A DNA stretch of 13,494 bases, from assembly GCA_900763965.1 (NCBI GenBank), contig CAAFMG010000082.1, positions 1-13,494 of the forward strand, written 5' to 3'. The position numbers and the translations under genes are program-made. Position 1 is the first letter of the stretch, and each line of letters begins with the position of its first letter. Shown here in pieces: positions 1 to 6,854 of this stretch. The notes under the pieces were generated by a model that was not told the origin of the DNA, did not search any database, and was given only the letters and a program-made list of their open reading frames with translations. The stretch comes from an uncultured Oscillospiraceae bacterium. Its GTDB lineage: Bacteria; Bacillota; Clostridia; Oscillospirales; Oscillospiraceae.

Positions 1-2
1 CG

Positions 3-7
3 CCTCC
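3..7 (-). promoter_or_regulatory. Shine-Dalgarno sequence of a gene starting just outside the window
   Basis: Read on the minus strand, the last bases before the left edge are TTTGGAGGCG. GGAGG is a strong ribosome binding core and implies a start codon a few bases beyond position 1. A short in-frame ATG exists at 28-30 on the minus strand, but no ribosome binding site precedes it, so the start outside the window is preferred. Confidence 0.4.
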
Positions 8-42
8 AAAAATGGGCGTAACATACCCATAAATTCATAAAC

Positions 43-71
43 ATTATAACGTAATTTTCCTGATAATACAA
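43..71 (-). promoter_or_regulatory. Putative promoter of a minus-strand gene beyond the left edge
   Basis: On the minus strand a perfect TATAAT (43-48) lies 17 bp downstream of TTGTAT (66-71), which matches only three of six -35 positions. The predicted transcript would start near position 36 and run off the left edge, where a Shine-Dalgarno-like GGAGG is visible at 3-7. The -10 and spacing are good and the -35 is poor, so this is a plausible but unproven promoter. Confidence 0.4.
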
Positions 72-178
72 GGTACATTTATAACCAATTTGGCTTAAAG
101 AATTTTGTCATTATTGACAATATGCTACTGATATTGGACAATCGAAAGATGCACATAAAAAATCTATAATAAGTAATG

Positions 179-204
179 AAAAAAACACCACTCTAAGAAG
201 GTGT
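179..204 (-). terminator. Weak second terminator-like hairpin
   Basis: ACACC (185-189) and GGTGT (200-204) can form a 5-bp stem with a 10-nt loop. On the minus strand it is followed by a run of Ts (179-184). It lies downstream of the much stronger hairpin at 229-262 and could act as a backup for the 297-962 gene. The stem is short, so it may be chance. Confidence 0.25.
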
Positions 205-222
205 AATTGAACGGCGTAGCGT

Positions 223-262
223 AAAAAAGCCCGCTTTCCGGGATAATTCCGGGAAAGCGGGC
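223..262 (-). terminator. Intrinsic terminator of the 297-962 gene
   Basis: An 11-bp GC-rich stem (229-239 with 252-262) extends by two more pairs past one C-C mismatch and closes on a 6-nt loop (243-248). On the minus strand it is followed directly by six Ts (223-228). It lies about 35 bp after the stop codon of the minus-strand gene, as expected for a rho-independent terminator. Confidence 0.85.
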
Positions 263-296
263 AAATATGGGAAGATCAGATGGGGAAAAAAAGGGA

Positions 297-962
297 TCAA
301 GCCTGGGTTTCTACCATTCCATAGAACATTCCCGCACTGGCATAAGATGGGGCGATACAGGGGCGGTAAGTCCCGGCCGGAAGGTCAGAAAAAGTCAATA
401 CGGTATCCGTCAGGGTGCCGCCGGACAGGGGATAGCCCCAGCACTGGCCGGTTTCTTCACAATACAGACCCACGGTGATACCGCACTCCGAAGGGAGCCA
501 GCTGCAGGCGTTCAGGGTAAGGGAAACCGTTCCGTGGTTGGAAACGGGATATGCCAGGTTTGCGGAAATCAGATCCTGCGCCTTGCCAAAACCGCCCATT
601 TCAAAGGAGATATAGCGGTCAGTGATGTTCTGACTCTGCGTGGGGGCTGTGGAAGCCAGAGACAGGTTCATGGTTTTGCGGTCGGTGGCAGTGGCCTGGG
701 CCTGGGTGACGACTTGACCGGGATCGACCGTATGTACCGTCATTTCCCCTTCTTCTCCGCTGTTGGGCGACCAGCCTTCCGGCAGAATATGGCAGGGGAC
801 GAACAGCGGGGAATCCGACAGGGTGTATGCTTTCCTGTTTCCCTCCGGCAGAACAGTGGCAGAGGGGGCAGGCGGGAAGAAGGCCAGCCGTCCGGCAAGG
901 CACACCAGAAGCAGAACCACAAAAAAGATCAGCCATTTCTGAGGGGCGGTTTTCTTTCGCAT
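297..962 (-). CDS. Membrane-anchored extracytoplasmic protein of unknown function
   Basis: This gene encodes 221 residues and I do not recognise the family. The N-terminus has basic residues (RKK, residues 2-4) and then one hydrophobic segment at about 10-29, either an uncleaved anchor or a signal peptide. The cysteine at 21 is not in a proper lipobox because Val precedes it. The rest is hydrophilic, rich in Thr, Ser and Gly. The C-terminal half (about 140-205), with alternating hydrophobic residues, several cysteines and an LPAGTYR-type turn, suggests an all-beta domain. I chose the start at 962 because AAGGA lies 9 bases upstream; an upstream in-frame ATG at 980 overlaps that site and is unlikely. 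The gene is monocistronic, with its own promoter (1022-1049) and terminator (223-262). Secretion is inferred from the N-terminus; the function is unknown. Confidence 0.7.
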   Translation of the reverse strand: MRKKTAPQKWLIFFVVLLLVCLAGRLAFFPPAPSATVLPEGNRKAYTLSDSPLFVPCHILPEGWSPNSGEEGEMTVHTVDPGQVVTQAQATATDRKTMNLSLASTAPTQSQNITDRYISFEMGGFGKAQDLISANLAYPVSNHGTVSLTLNACSWLPSECGITVGLYCEETGQCWGYPLSGGTLTDTVLTFSDLPAGTYRPCIAPSYASAGMFYGMVETQA

Positions 963-1021
963 ATCATACCATCCTTTCAAAGTCTGTTTGTTTTCTATCC
1001 GGGAATCTTATTTACATTTAC

Positions 1022-1049
1022 ATAATACCATAAATTGGGGGGGTGTCAA
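1022..1049 (-). promoter_or_regulatory. Promoter of the 297-962 gene with a C-tract spacer
   Basis: On the minus strand a perfect TTGACA (1044-1049) is followed after 16 bp by TATTAT (1022-1027, five of six matches). The first seven bases of the spacer are Cs (G on the plus strand, 1037-1043). The only gene downstream on this strand is the membrane-anchored protein starting at 962. Spacer length could change by slippage in this tract. Confidence 0.65.
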
Positions 1050-1063
1050 TATACTTATATAAA
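1035..1063 (+). promoter_or_regulatory. Possible plus-strand promoter for the recD2 operon
   Basis: TTGGGG (1035-1040) and TATAAA (1058-1063) are separated by 17 bp. The -10 is good but the -35 matches only at TTG. If used, it overlaps the divergent promoter at 1022-1049 almost completely. The alternative below (TATAAT at 1140-1145) is closer to the start codon. Confidence 0.3.
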
Positions 1064-1116
1064 TGTAGAGCCGATCCGTGTACCTGTGTTCCAAAGAAAA
1101 GCCTGCGGGAAAGGAC

Positions 1117-1145
1117 TTCCCTTTTTGGGTGTTATCCTGTATAAT
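1117..1145 (+). promoter_or_regulatory. Alternative promoter candidate for recD2
   Basis: A perfect TATAAT lies at 1140-1145, about 84 bp before the recD2 start. The hexamer 17 bp upstream (TTCCCT, 1117-1122) is a poor -35 and there is no proper extended -10. The call rests on the -10 alone. Confidence 0.3.
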
Positions 1146-1228
1146 GATAGTAATATGTCCACGGGACCATAGAATACTGCCGGATGGGGTCATGTTACCC
1201 CCAACGGCACGGAAGCGGGAGTTCTTTC

Positions 1229-3439
1229 ATGGAACAGGAATTGGAAATTCTTCAGGGAACCATCGGAGCGGTGGTGTTCCAGAATTATGATAACGGCTAT
1301 TCGGTGCTGCGGCTGAATGTGGCAGGCAACCAGACGGTTACGGTGGTTGGGACGATCCCCCTTCCGGCGGTGGGGGAACAGCTGATGGTCACCGGACGCT
1401 GGAGCAGCCACAGCAGCTATGGCCGGCAGTTCGAGGCGGAGTTCCTGGAACGGCTGATGCCCACCAGCTGCACGGATATTATAAAATACCTGTCCAGCCG
1501 GGTCATCAAGGGCATCGGCCCCCGGATGGCGGCACGGATCGTGGATCATTTCCGGGAGAATACCCTGCAGGTCATGGAGCGGGAGCCGGTGCGGCTGGCA
1601 GAGGTTCCCGGCATTTCAGCGGAAAAGGCACGGGCCATTGGTCAGGAATTCCAGCGTCAGGTGGGGATACGGCGGCTGATGGAGTTTTTTACCTTGCACC
1701 ATCTTCCGGCAGAGCTGGCAGTGCGGGCCTATAAGCTGTACGGGAACACCACAGTGGAACTGCTGTATGATGATCCCTATCTGCTGATGGATGAGGGCCT
1801 GGAAGCACCCTTTGGCGCAGTGGATCACTTTGCCATTGAAATGGGGATTGCTTCCGATGACCCCCGGCGCGTGGAGGCGGGGATCCTCTTTGAACTGAAC
1901 TACAATCTTTCTGCCGGGCACAGCTTTCTGCCGGAGGAGAAACTGACCGCTGCCACGGCTCAGCTGCTGACGGTACCGCCGGAAGCGGTGGAGGAGGGCA
2001 TCGGCCGCCTGCTGGAAGCCGAACGGTTGGTGCGGGATCAGCTGGCCGGGATCCGGGTGGTCTATCTGCCCCAGCTGTACGAGGCGGAGACCCAGTGCGC
2101 CCAGCGGCTGCGGAACTTTGCGGCCTCCCATTTCCCGGAACCTGCCGGGCTGGATGCCAAGCTGCGCCAGGCTGCCCGGGAATGCGGGATCCAGTATTCT
2201 CAGGAACAGGAACAGGCCATTCGTCAGGCGGCAACCTCCGGCCTGCTGCTGGTGACCGGCGGCCCCGGTACCGGTAAGACTACCATATTAAATGGTGTTC
2301 TGACCCTGTTGGGACAAATGCAGCTGCGGTGCGTGCTGGCTGCCCCCACAGGCCGTGCTGCCAAACGCCTGACGGAGGTGACCGGGGAGGATGCCTGCAC
2401 CATTCACCGTCTTTTGGAAGCGGGGATCGACCCGGAAACCGGGAAAATGTGCTTTGTCCGGGATGAGGACAACCCCCTGAAGGCAGATGCGGTGATTGTG
2501 GACGAGATGTCCATGGTGGATGTGCAGCTGCTCTACAGCCTTCTGCGGGCGATCCCAGGGAACAAACGGCTGATTTTGGTGGGAGATCCGGATCAGCTGC
2601 CTCCGGTGGGGCCGGGATTTCCCTTCCAGGATATGATCCGGGCAGGAAACCTTCCCATGGTGCGGCTGACGGAGATCTTCCGCCAGGCCCAGCAGAGCCT
2701 GATTGTTATGAATGCCCACCGGGTCAACCAGGGGCAGATGCCGGAGCTGAAAACCGTGGATTCCGACTTTTTCTTCATGCGCCGCAATTCCGAGGAGACA
2801 GTTGCCCAGACCATCCGGGATCTGTGCGCCACCCGGCTTCCTCAGAAAATGGGCATCCCCTCGGATCAGATCCAGGTGCTCAGCCCAACCCGGAAGGGCG
2901 GTGTGGGCACGGTGCAGCTGAACCGGCTGCTCCAGGCATCCTTGAATCCCCCGTCTGCTGAAAAGAAGGAAAAGGGCTTTGGAGACTATATTTTCCGGGA
3001 AGGGGATCGGGTCATGCAGATCCGCAACAATTATGATATTGTATGGAAAAAGACAGACGGCTCCGCGGTGGGAACTGGAGTATTCAACGGTGACGTGGGT
3101 GTAATCACAGCCATTGACCCGGCAGCGGAGACCCTGACCATCCTCTTTGACGATCGGCAGACCCAGTATGACTTTACCCAGCTGAACGAGCTGGAACCGG
3201 CCTATGCCATGACGGTACACAAAAGTCAGGGCAGCGAATACCAGGCGGTGATTCTGACGGCATGGAACGGTTCTCCCTATCTGCTGACCAGGAGCATACT
3301 CTATACTGCCATCACCCGGGCCAGAAAGCTGTTAATTATTGTAGGCAGAGAGGATACCGTGGCGCTTATGACCCAGAATGCCAAGAAAAACCGCCGGTAT
3401 TCCGGCCTGAAGCTGCGTTTGCAGGGGAGAGAGCAATGA
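1229..3439 (+). CDS. recD2: RecD2-type ATP-dependent 5'-3' DNA helicase
   Basis: RecD2 is a superfamily 1B helicase that works without RecBC and takes part in DNA repair and replication-fork processing. The 736 residues fit the family. In order: an N-terminal OB-like region (about 6-75), helix-hairpin-helix elements (IKGIGPRMAARI near 93-104 and VPGISAEKARAIG near 126-138), Walker A GGPGTGKT (344-351), Walker B/DExx VDEMSMVD (about 424-431), GDPDQLPPVG, and a UvrD-like C-terminal motif YAMTVHKSQGSEY (from about 659). The start at 1229 is chosen because GGGAG lies 7 bases upstream and the protein then begins like RecD2 relatives; an earlier in-frame ATG at 1184 lacks this. The stop overlaps the next gene by 4 bp (ATGA), so the two are translationally coupled. 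Identification is firm. Confidence 0.96.
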   Translation: MEQELEILQGTIGAVVFQNYDNGYSVLRLNVAGNQTVTVVGTIPLPAVGEQLMVTGRWSSHSSYGRQFEAEFLERLMPTSCTDIIKYLSSRVIKGIGPRMAARIVDHFRENTLQVMEREPVRLAEVPGISAEKARAIGQEFQRQVGIRRLMEFFTLHHLPAELAVRAYKLYGNTTVELLYDDPYLLMDEGLEAPFGAVDHFAIEMGIASDDPRRVEAGILFELNYNLSAGHSFLPEEKLTAATAQLLTVPPEAVEEGIGRLLEAERLVRDQLAGIRVVYLPQLYEAETQCAQRLRNFAASHFPEPAGLDAKLRQAARECGIQYSQEQEQAIRQAATSGLLLVTGGPGTGKTTILNGVLTLLGQMQLRCVLAAPTGRAAKRLTEVTGEDACTIHRLLEAGIDPETGKMCFVRDEDNPLKADAVIVDEMSMVDVQLLYSLLRAIPGNKRLILVGDPDQLPPVGPGFPFQDMIRAGNLPMVRLTEIFRQAQQSLIVMNAHRVNQGQMPELKTVDSDFFFMRRNSEETVAQTIRDLCATRLPQKMGIPSDQIQVLSPTRKGGVGTVQLNRLLQASLNPPSAEKKEKGFGDYIFREGDRVMQIRNNYDIVWKKTDGSAVGTGVFNGDVGVITAIDPAAETLTILFDDRQTQYDFTQLNELEPAYAMTVHKSQGSEYQAVILTAWNGSPYLLTRSILYTAITRARKLLIIVGREDTVALMTQNAKKNRRYSGLKLRLQGREQ

Positions 3440-4089
3440 TGTTTTTCCGTTGGCTGCTCCAGCTGCTGTTTCCGGCCCGGTGTGTTTTGTGCCGGAAGAT
3501 CCTGGAAAAAGAGGAAAAAGACCTGTGCCCCAGCTGCCGGAGGGAGGCTTTACCGTACACAGGTACAAAAAGAAACATTCATTTTCTTGACAGTTTCGTT
3601 GCAGTCTGGTACTATGAAGAGAAAGTCAGAGGAAGTCTTCTGCGGTTTAAGTTCCGCGGGGCCAGAGGGTATGCCCAGGCATATGGCAGATTGCTAGCCC
3701 AAAAGGTTCGTCAGACCTACCCGGAGGGCTTCGATGTTCTGACCTGGGTTCCTGTCAGTCCCCGCAGAAAGCGCAGCCGGGGCTATGACCAGGTGGAGCT
3801 TCTGGCCGGGGCTGTGGGCCGGGAACTGGATATGGTTCCGATCCGCACCCTCCGAAAAACCCGTCACAACCGCCGCCAGTCCGGCATTTCCGATCCTTCC
3901 CAGCGCCGTGCCAATGTGCTGGGTGCCTATCAGACGGAGGATCCCCAGTGGATTTGCGGCAAGCGTATTTTGCTGCTGGACGACATTCTTACCACCGGTG
4001 CCACGGCATCCGAGTGCGGCAGAATGCTGCTGACAGCAGGTGCGAAGGAAGTACACTGCGCCGCGGTGGCGGCTGCACGAAAGCAATAA
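3436..4089 (+). CDS. comFC: ComF-family phosphoribosyltransferase-like protein
   Basis: ComFC-like proteins have a phosphoribosyltransferase fold and in naturally competent bacteria are needed for DNA uptake and integration; the exact biochemical role is still debated. The 217-residue product shows the family layout: a zinc-finger-like set of cysteines (CxxC at 16/19 and CPSC at 31/34), the RGYDQ motif (115-119), and the PRPP-binding loop ILLLDDILTTGAT (178-190). The start at 3436 overlaps the recD2 stop as ATGA and is preceded by GGGGAGAG; ATG at 3439 is an equally readable alternative. Another in-frame ATG at 3262 lies deep in recD2 and is rejected. The gene sits in the middle of the recD2-comFC-mreB operon. 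The presence of a full competence system cannot be judged from this window. Confidence 0.92.
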   Translation: MMFFRWLLQLLFPARCVLCRKILEKEEKDLCPSCRREALPYTGTKRNIHFLDSFVAVWYYEEKVRGSLLRFKFRGARGYAQAYGRLLAQKVRQTYPEGFDVLTWVPVSPRRKRSRGYDQVELLAGAVGRELDMVPIRTLRKTRHNRRQSGISDPSQRRANVLGAYQTEDPQWICGKRILLLDDILTTGATASECGRMLLTAGAKEVHCAAVAAARKQ

Positions 4090-4102
4090 AGTAGGTGTCA
4101 TT

Positions 4103-5140
4103 ATGTTTTTGTTTTCCAATGACCTGGGCGTTGACCTGGGTACATCCAATGTTTTGATCTATGCCGACGGCAAGGGCCTGGTTGTCCGGGAGCCCTGTGT
4201 GGTGGCGGTGGATAAGAATACCGGCAAGATTTTGCAGGTAGGCGCAGCCGCCCGGAATATGCTGGGCCGTACCCCCGGCAACGTGGTTGCTATGAAGCCC
4301 CTGCGGGACGGCATTATCTCCGACCATGAAATGACTGTTCGGATGCTGCAGGAGATGTTCAAGACTGCCACCAAGGCATCCCTGTTCACTCCCAAGCCCC
4401 GTGTTGTTATTTCCGTTCCCAGCGGCGTTACCGAGGTGGAGGAGCGCAGCGTTATCAACGCTGCCATTGAAGCCGGTGCTCGCCGTGTGTTCCTGATCGA
4501 AGAACCTCTGGCTGCCGGTCTGGGCGCAAACCTGGATATCAAGGGCCCCACCGGCCATCTGGTGGTGGATATCGGCGGCGGTACCACGGATATCGCCGTA
4601 CTGAGCATGAACGGTGTCAGCGTGTCCTCCTCTTTGAAGGTGGCCGGTGATTTCCTGGATGAAACCATTGCCCGCTATGTCCGCCGTCAGCACGGTGTGG
4701 TCATCGGACAGGTCACCGCTGAGGCTGTGAAGATCCGCATTGGTCAGGTGTTCCCCAGAGATGAGGAGCTGACCATGAACGTCAAGGGCCGTGACTCCAA
4801 AACCGGTATGCCCAAGGAGGTCACCCTGACCTCTACGGAGATCTTTGAAGTGCTGCGCCGTCCTGCCCGTATGATCGTGGACGAGATCATGGCCGTCCTG
4901 GAGCAGACCAGTCCGGAACTGGTGTCCGATATCTCCGAAAACGGCATTACCCTCACCGGCGGCTGCTCCCAGATCTGGGGCATGGCAGAGCTGGTGATGG
5001 AGCGCACCGGCATCAATACCGTTTTGGCCGATGACCCGGATTCCTGCACCGCCTACGGCTGCGGCAAGAGCCTTGCCTGGATCAACCACATGCAGGAAGG
5101 TCCCATCAACATTGCCAGAAGACGCATGATGCGAAGCTAA
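4103..5140 (+). CDS. mreB: MreB/Mbl-family actin homologue, divergent C-terminal nucleotide motif
   Basis: MreB proteins are bacterial actins that form membrane-bound filaments and guide peptidoglycan synthesis in rod-shaped cells. The 345 residues have the usual length. Visible motifs are phosphate-1 LGVDLGTSNVLIY (8-20), GRTPGNVVAMKPLRDG (55-70), EEPLAAGLGA (133-142), phosphate-2 VDIGGGTTDIAVLS (155-168) and an adenosine-type motif LTGGCSQIWGM (284-294). The N-terminal MFLF could serve as a short membrane-binding segment. The last motif departs from the usual LTGGGALLRGL and the region around KIRIG (210-214) lacks the usual acidic residue, so this may be a paralogue rather than the main MreB. 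mreC and mreD are not downstream; the neighbours are recD2 and comFC. The start is set by AGGTG 5 bases upstream. The family is certain, the exact orthology is not. Confidence 0.9.
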   Translation: MFLFSNDLGVDLGTSNVLIYADGKGLVVREPCVVAVDKNTGKILQVGAAARNMLGRTPGNVVAMKPLRDGIISDHEMTVRMLQEMFKTATKASLFTPKPRVVISVPSGVTEVEERSVINAAIEAGARRVFLIEEPLAAGLGANLDIKGPTGHLVVDIGGGTTDIAVLSMNGVSVSSSLKVAGDFLDETIARYVRRQHGVVIGQVTAEAVKIRIGQVFPRDEELTMNVKGRDSKTGMPKEVTLTSTEIFEVLRRPARMIVDEIMAVLEQTSPELVSDISENGITLTGGCSQIWGMAELVMERTGINTVLADDPDSCTAYGCGKSLAWINHMQEGPINIARRRMMRS

Positions 5141-5152
5141 TGGAAAGATCCC

Positions 5153-5185
5153 AATCCGGCGAAGGGCTGCCCTTCGCCGGATTTC
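5153..5185 (+). terminator. Hairpin terminator of the recD2-comFC-mreB operon
   Basis: A perfect 14-bp inverted repeat (5153-5166 with 5170-5183) with a 3-nt loop begins 13 bp after the mreB-like stop codon. The T-run after it is short (TTT then C), so termination may be incomplete. Read-through may matter because no separate promoter for the next gene is visible between the hairpin and its ribosome binding site. Confidence 0.7.
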
Positions 5186-5214
5186 TGGCGTAATAACTGT
5201 TTTAGGAGTAGAAA

Positions 5215-6819
5215 ATGGAGAGAACAAACTGGAAAAAATCCTGGCCATTCTGGCTGCTGCTTGCCATGGTGCTGGCTTATTTTGCCCTGATCTGTGCTGT
5301 TAATTTTTTCGCCCCGCCGTCTTTCTACGATTCGGATATGTATACCGATATGCGCTATGCGGAGGAAATGTGGAAGCACAAATCCATTTTCCCCGACGGA
5401 TGGGTATTCGGCAATCAGCTTTATGCAGTTTCTACCCCAGTGGTTGCCGGCCTGTTTTATGGCCTGACCCGAAATCCGGTGCTGGCTATGGGACTGGCCT
5501 CCTCTGTGCTGGCGGCCCTGGTGCTGCTGAGCTTTGACTGGATGCTCCGCCCGGTGGTTTCCGGCCGGGAGGGGCGGATGGCAGGCGTGCTGGCGTTTTT
5601 GTGGATGGTCCTGTTTTTTGGAGATTCCTGGCATTCGACCGACGGCTGGCAGCTGCTGTTTACCATGTGTTCTTACTATGCCAGCTATGCCCTGTGCGCT
5701 TTTTTGGCTTTCGGCTGTTATCTGCGTTGTGAGGACCTTCATAAACGCAGGTATCAGATCATTCTGGCAGCGACCTGTTTCCTTTCCTTTGGCCTGGGAA
5801 TTCAGAGTCCGCGGCAAACTGCGGTGATGACCCTGCCGCTTATGGCCGTGGAGTGCCTGAGCATTTTGAAGCGGCTGATTCAGCGCAGTAAAAATGTGGT
5901 GAAAAATCCATCTTTTTTGGTGACAGTTCTGATTTCAGCGGCAAATTTTGTGGGTTTGATTTCGGCAAAATATTTCCATCGGGAGCAGGTGCAGATTATC
6001 GGAGAGCTTCACCTGGGGATTCCGTCGGATTTCGCCGCGCATCTGCGTTACTGCATTGTCCGGGCCATGTCGCTGGTGTTTCATAATGACCCTGTCAGCA
6101 TTGCTGCTTTGGCTGTGCTGGTACTCATTTGCTATCCGATGGGATTCTGGATTTTGGTCTGTGGTATCCGTTCCTGGGCGAAAAAACCGGAAAATGAAAG
6201 ATATGATAAAGCACTGACACTGTTTCTACTGTTGCTGTTCGGGGTGCTCAGCGTGATTGCTGTGGATTTCCTGACTACGCTGGAGGTCCGAACAATTTAT
6301 TACTTCATGATTTATCCCTTATTGGCGTTTCTGGTGAGTTGGGCGTATCCATCCGGGCAGGACTGGAAGCGTTTTTCAATGGTGGCACTGCTGGCAGCGG
6401 CTTTTGTTATGTCTGTGGTCAAGGAATCCCCAAATGTGATTCCCGACTTTCAGAATAGAAAACAAGACAGCGCATACGCCATCTGCGATTATATGCAGGA
6501 AAATGGGTATACCACGGTCTATGCCGGCTGGAATGAGGGGGCAAATGTTGCGGTTGCATCAGACTGGGAAATTGCAGCAGGCTTCTGGGAAAGCCAGTCA
6601 GATCCCTTTGTATACTTTAAATATCTCTGCAACCCGGAGATTTTTCTGGTAGAAAACGACAAGTGCGTATATTTGTTCACGGGTGAGGAGTCGGTAAATC
6701 TTGCCTTGGAAAAGGCGAAGACCAAGAATATTTCCATGACCTTGCTTCGATATTTCCCACAGGGAGATAACTATTTGTTCGCTGCCTCTGAAAACATTAT
6801 GGCAGCCTTTGGCGAATAA
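5215..6819 (+). CDS. Polytopic membrane protein, GT-C glycosyltransferase-like
   Basis: The 534-residue product has about 12 predicted membrane segments (first at 11-33, later ones near 90-110, 122-138, 150-168, 181-197, 233-252, 293-315, 333-352, 360-378 and 386-402), followed by a soluble C-terminal part (about 405-534). The first extracytoplasmic loop has acidic residues soon after the first membrane segment (FYDSDMYTDM, 37-46) and a FPDGWVFGNQ stretch (59-68). That arrangement is typical of GT-C enzymes, which transfer sugars from polyprenyl-phosphate donors outside the membrane. No specific donor or acceptor can be named. AGGAG at 5204-5208, 6 bases before ATG, supports the start. It follows a hairpin, precedes a clean terminator, and has no glycan-cluster genes beside it. 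The enzyme class is inferred from topology; a non-enzymatic membrane protein is possible. Confidence 0.7.
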   Translation: MERTNWKKSWPFWLLLAMVLAYFALICAVNFFAPPSFYDSDMYTDMRYAEEMWKHKSIFPDGWVFGNQLYAVSTPVVAGLFYGLTRNPVLAMGLASSVLAALVLLSFDWMLRPVVSGREGRMAGVLAFLWMVLFFGDSWHSTDGWQLLFTMCSYYASYALCAFLAFGCYLRCEDLHKRRYQIILAATCFLSFGLGIQSPRQTAVMTLPLMAVECLSILKRLIQRSKNVVKNPSFLVTVLISAANFVGLISAKYFHREQVQIIGELHLGIPSDFAAHLRYCIVRAMSLVFHNDPVSIAALAVLVLICYPMGFWILVCGIRSWAKKPENERYDKALTLFLLLLFGVLSVIAVDFLTTLEVRTIYYFMIYPLLAFLVSWAYPSGQDWKRFSMVALLAAAFVMSVVKESPNVIPDFQNRKQDSAYAICDYMQENGYTTVYAGWNEGANVAVASDWEIAAGFWESQSDPFVYFKYLCNPEIFLVENDKCVYLFTGEESVNLALEKAKTKNISMTLLRYFPQGDNYLFAASENIMAAFGE

Positions 6820-6824
6820 GAGAG

Positions 6825-6854
6825 CCGCCGGACTTTCGTCCGGCGGTATTTTTT
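6825..6854 (+). terminator. Intrinsic terminator of the GT-C-like gene
   Basis: A perfect 9-bp GC-rich stem (6825-6833 with 6838-6846) with a TTTC loop is followed by TA and six Ts (6849-6854). It begins 5 bp after the stop codon. The convergent gene on the other strand stops at 6853-6855, inside the T-run, so the same hairpin lies just after that gene too, though without a U-tract in that direction. Confidence 0.9.

Noticed and set aside
297..962. Lipoprotein interpretation of the anchored protein (Cys21 near the N-terminus).
   Set aside because: The residue before the cysteine is Val, which does not fit a lipobox, so a transmembrane anchor or ordinary signal peptide is more likely.
267..1025. 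252-residue plus-strand frame opposite the membrane-anchored protein gene.
   Set aside because: It starts next to the terminator hairpin without a ribosome binding site and lacks recognisable features. The minus-strand gene has a promoter, ribosome binding site, hydrophobic N-terminus and terminator.
1107..1126. Small hairpin followed by five Ts upstream of recD2, a possible attenuator.
   Set aside because: The stem is only 5 bp (GGGAA with TTCCC) and no leader peptide or alternative pairing was found.
2288..3220. 310-residue antisense frame within recD2.
   Set aside because: Shadow of helicase coding sequence; no start signal or recognisable domain.
3989..5248. 419-residue open frame antisense to the mreB-like gene.
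   Set aside because: The plus strand encodes unmistakable MreB motifs and the antisense product has none; it also runs across the operon terminator.
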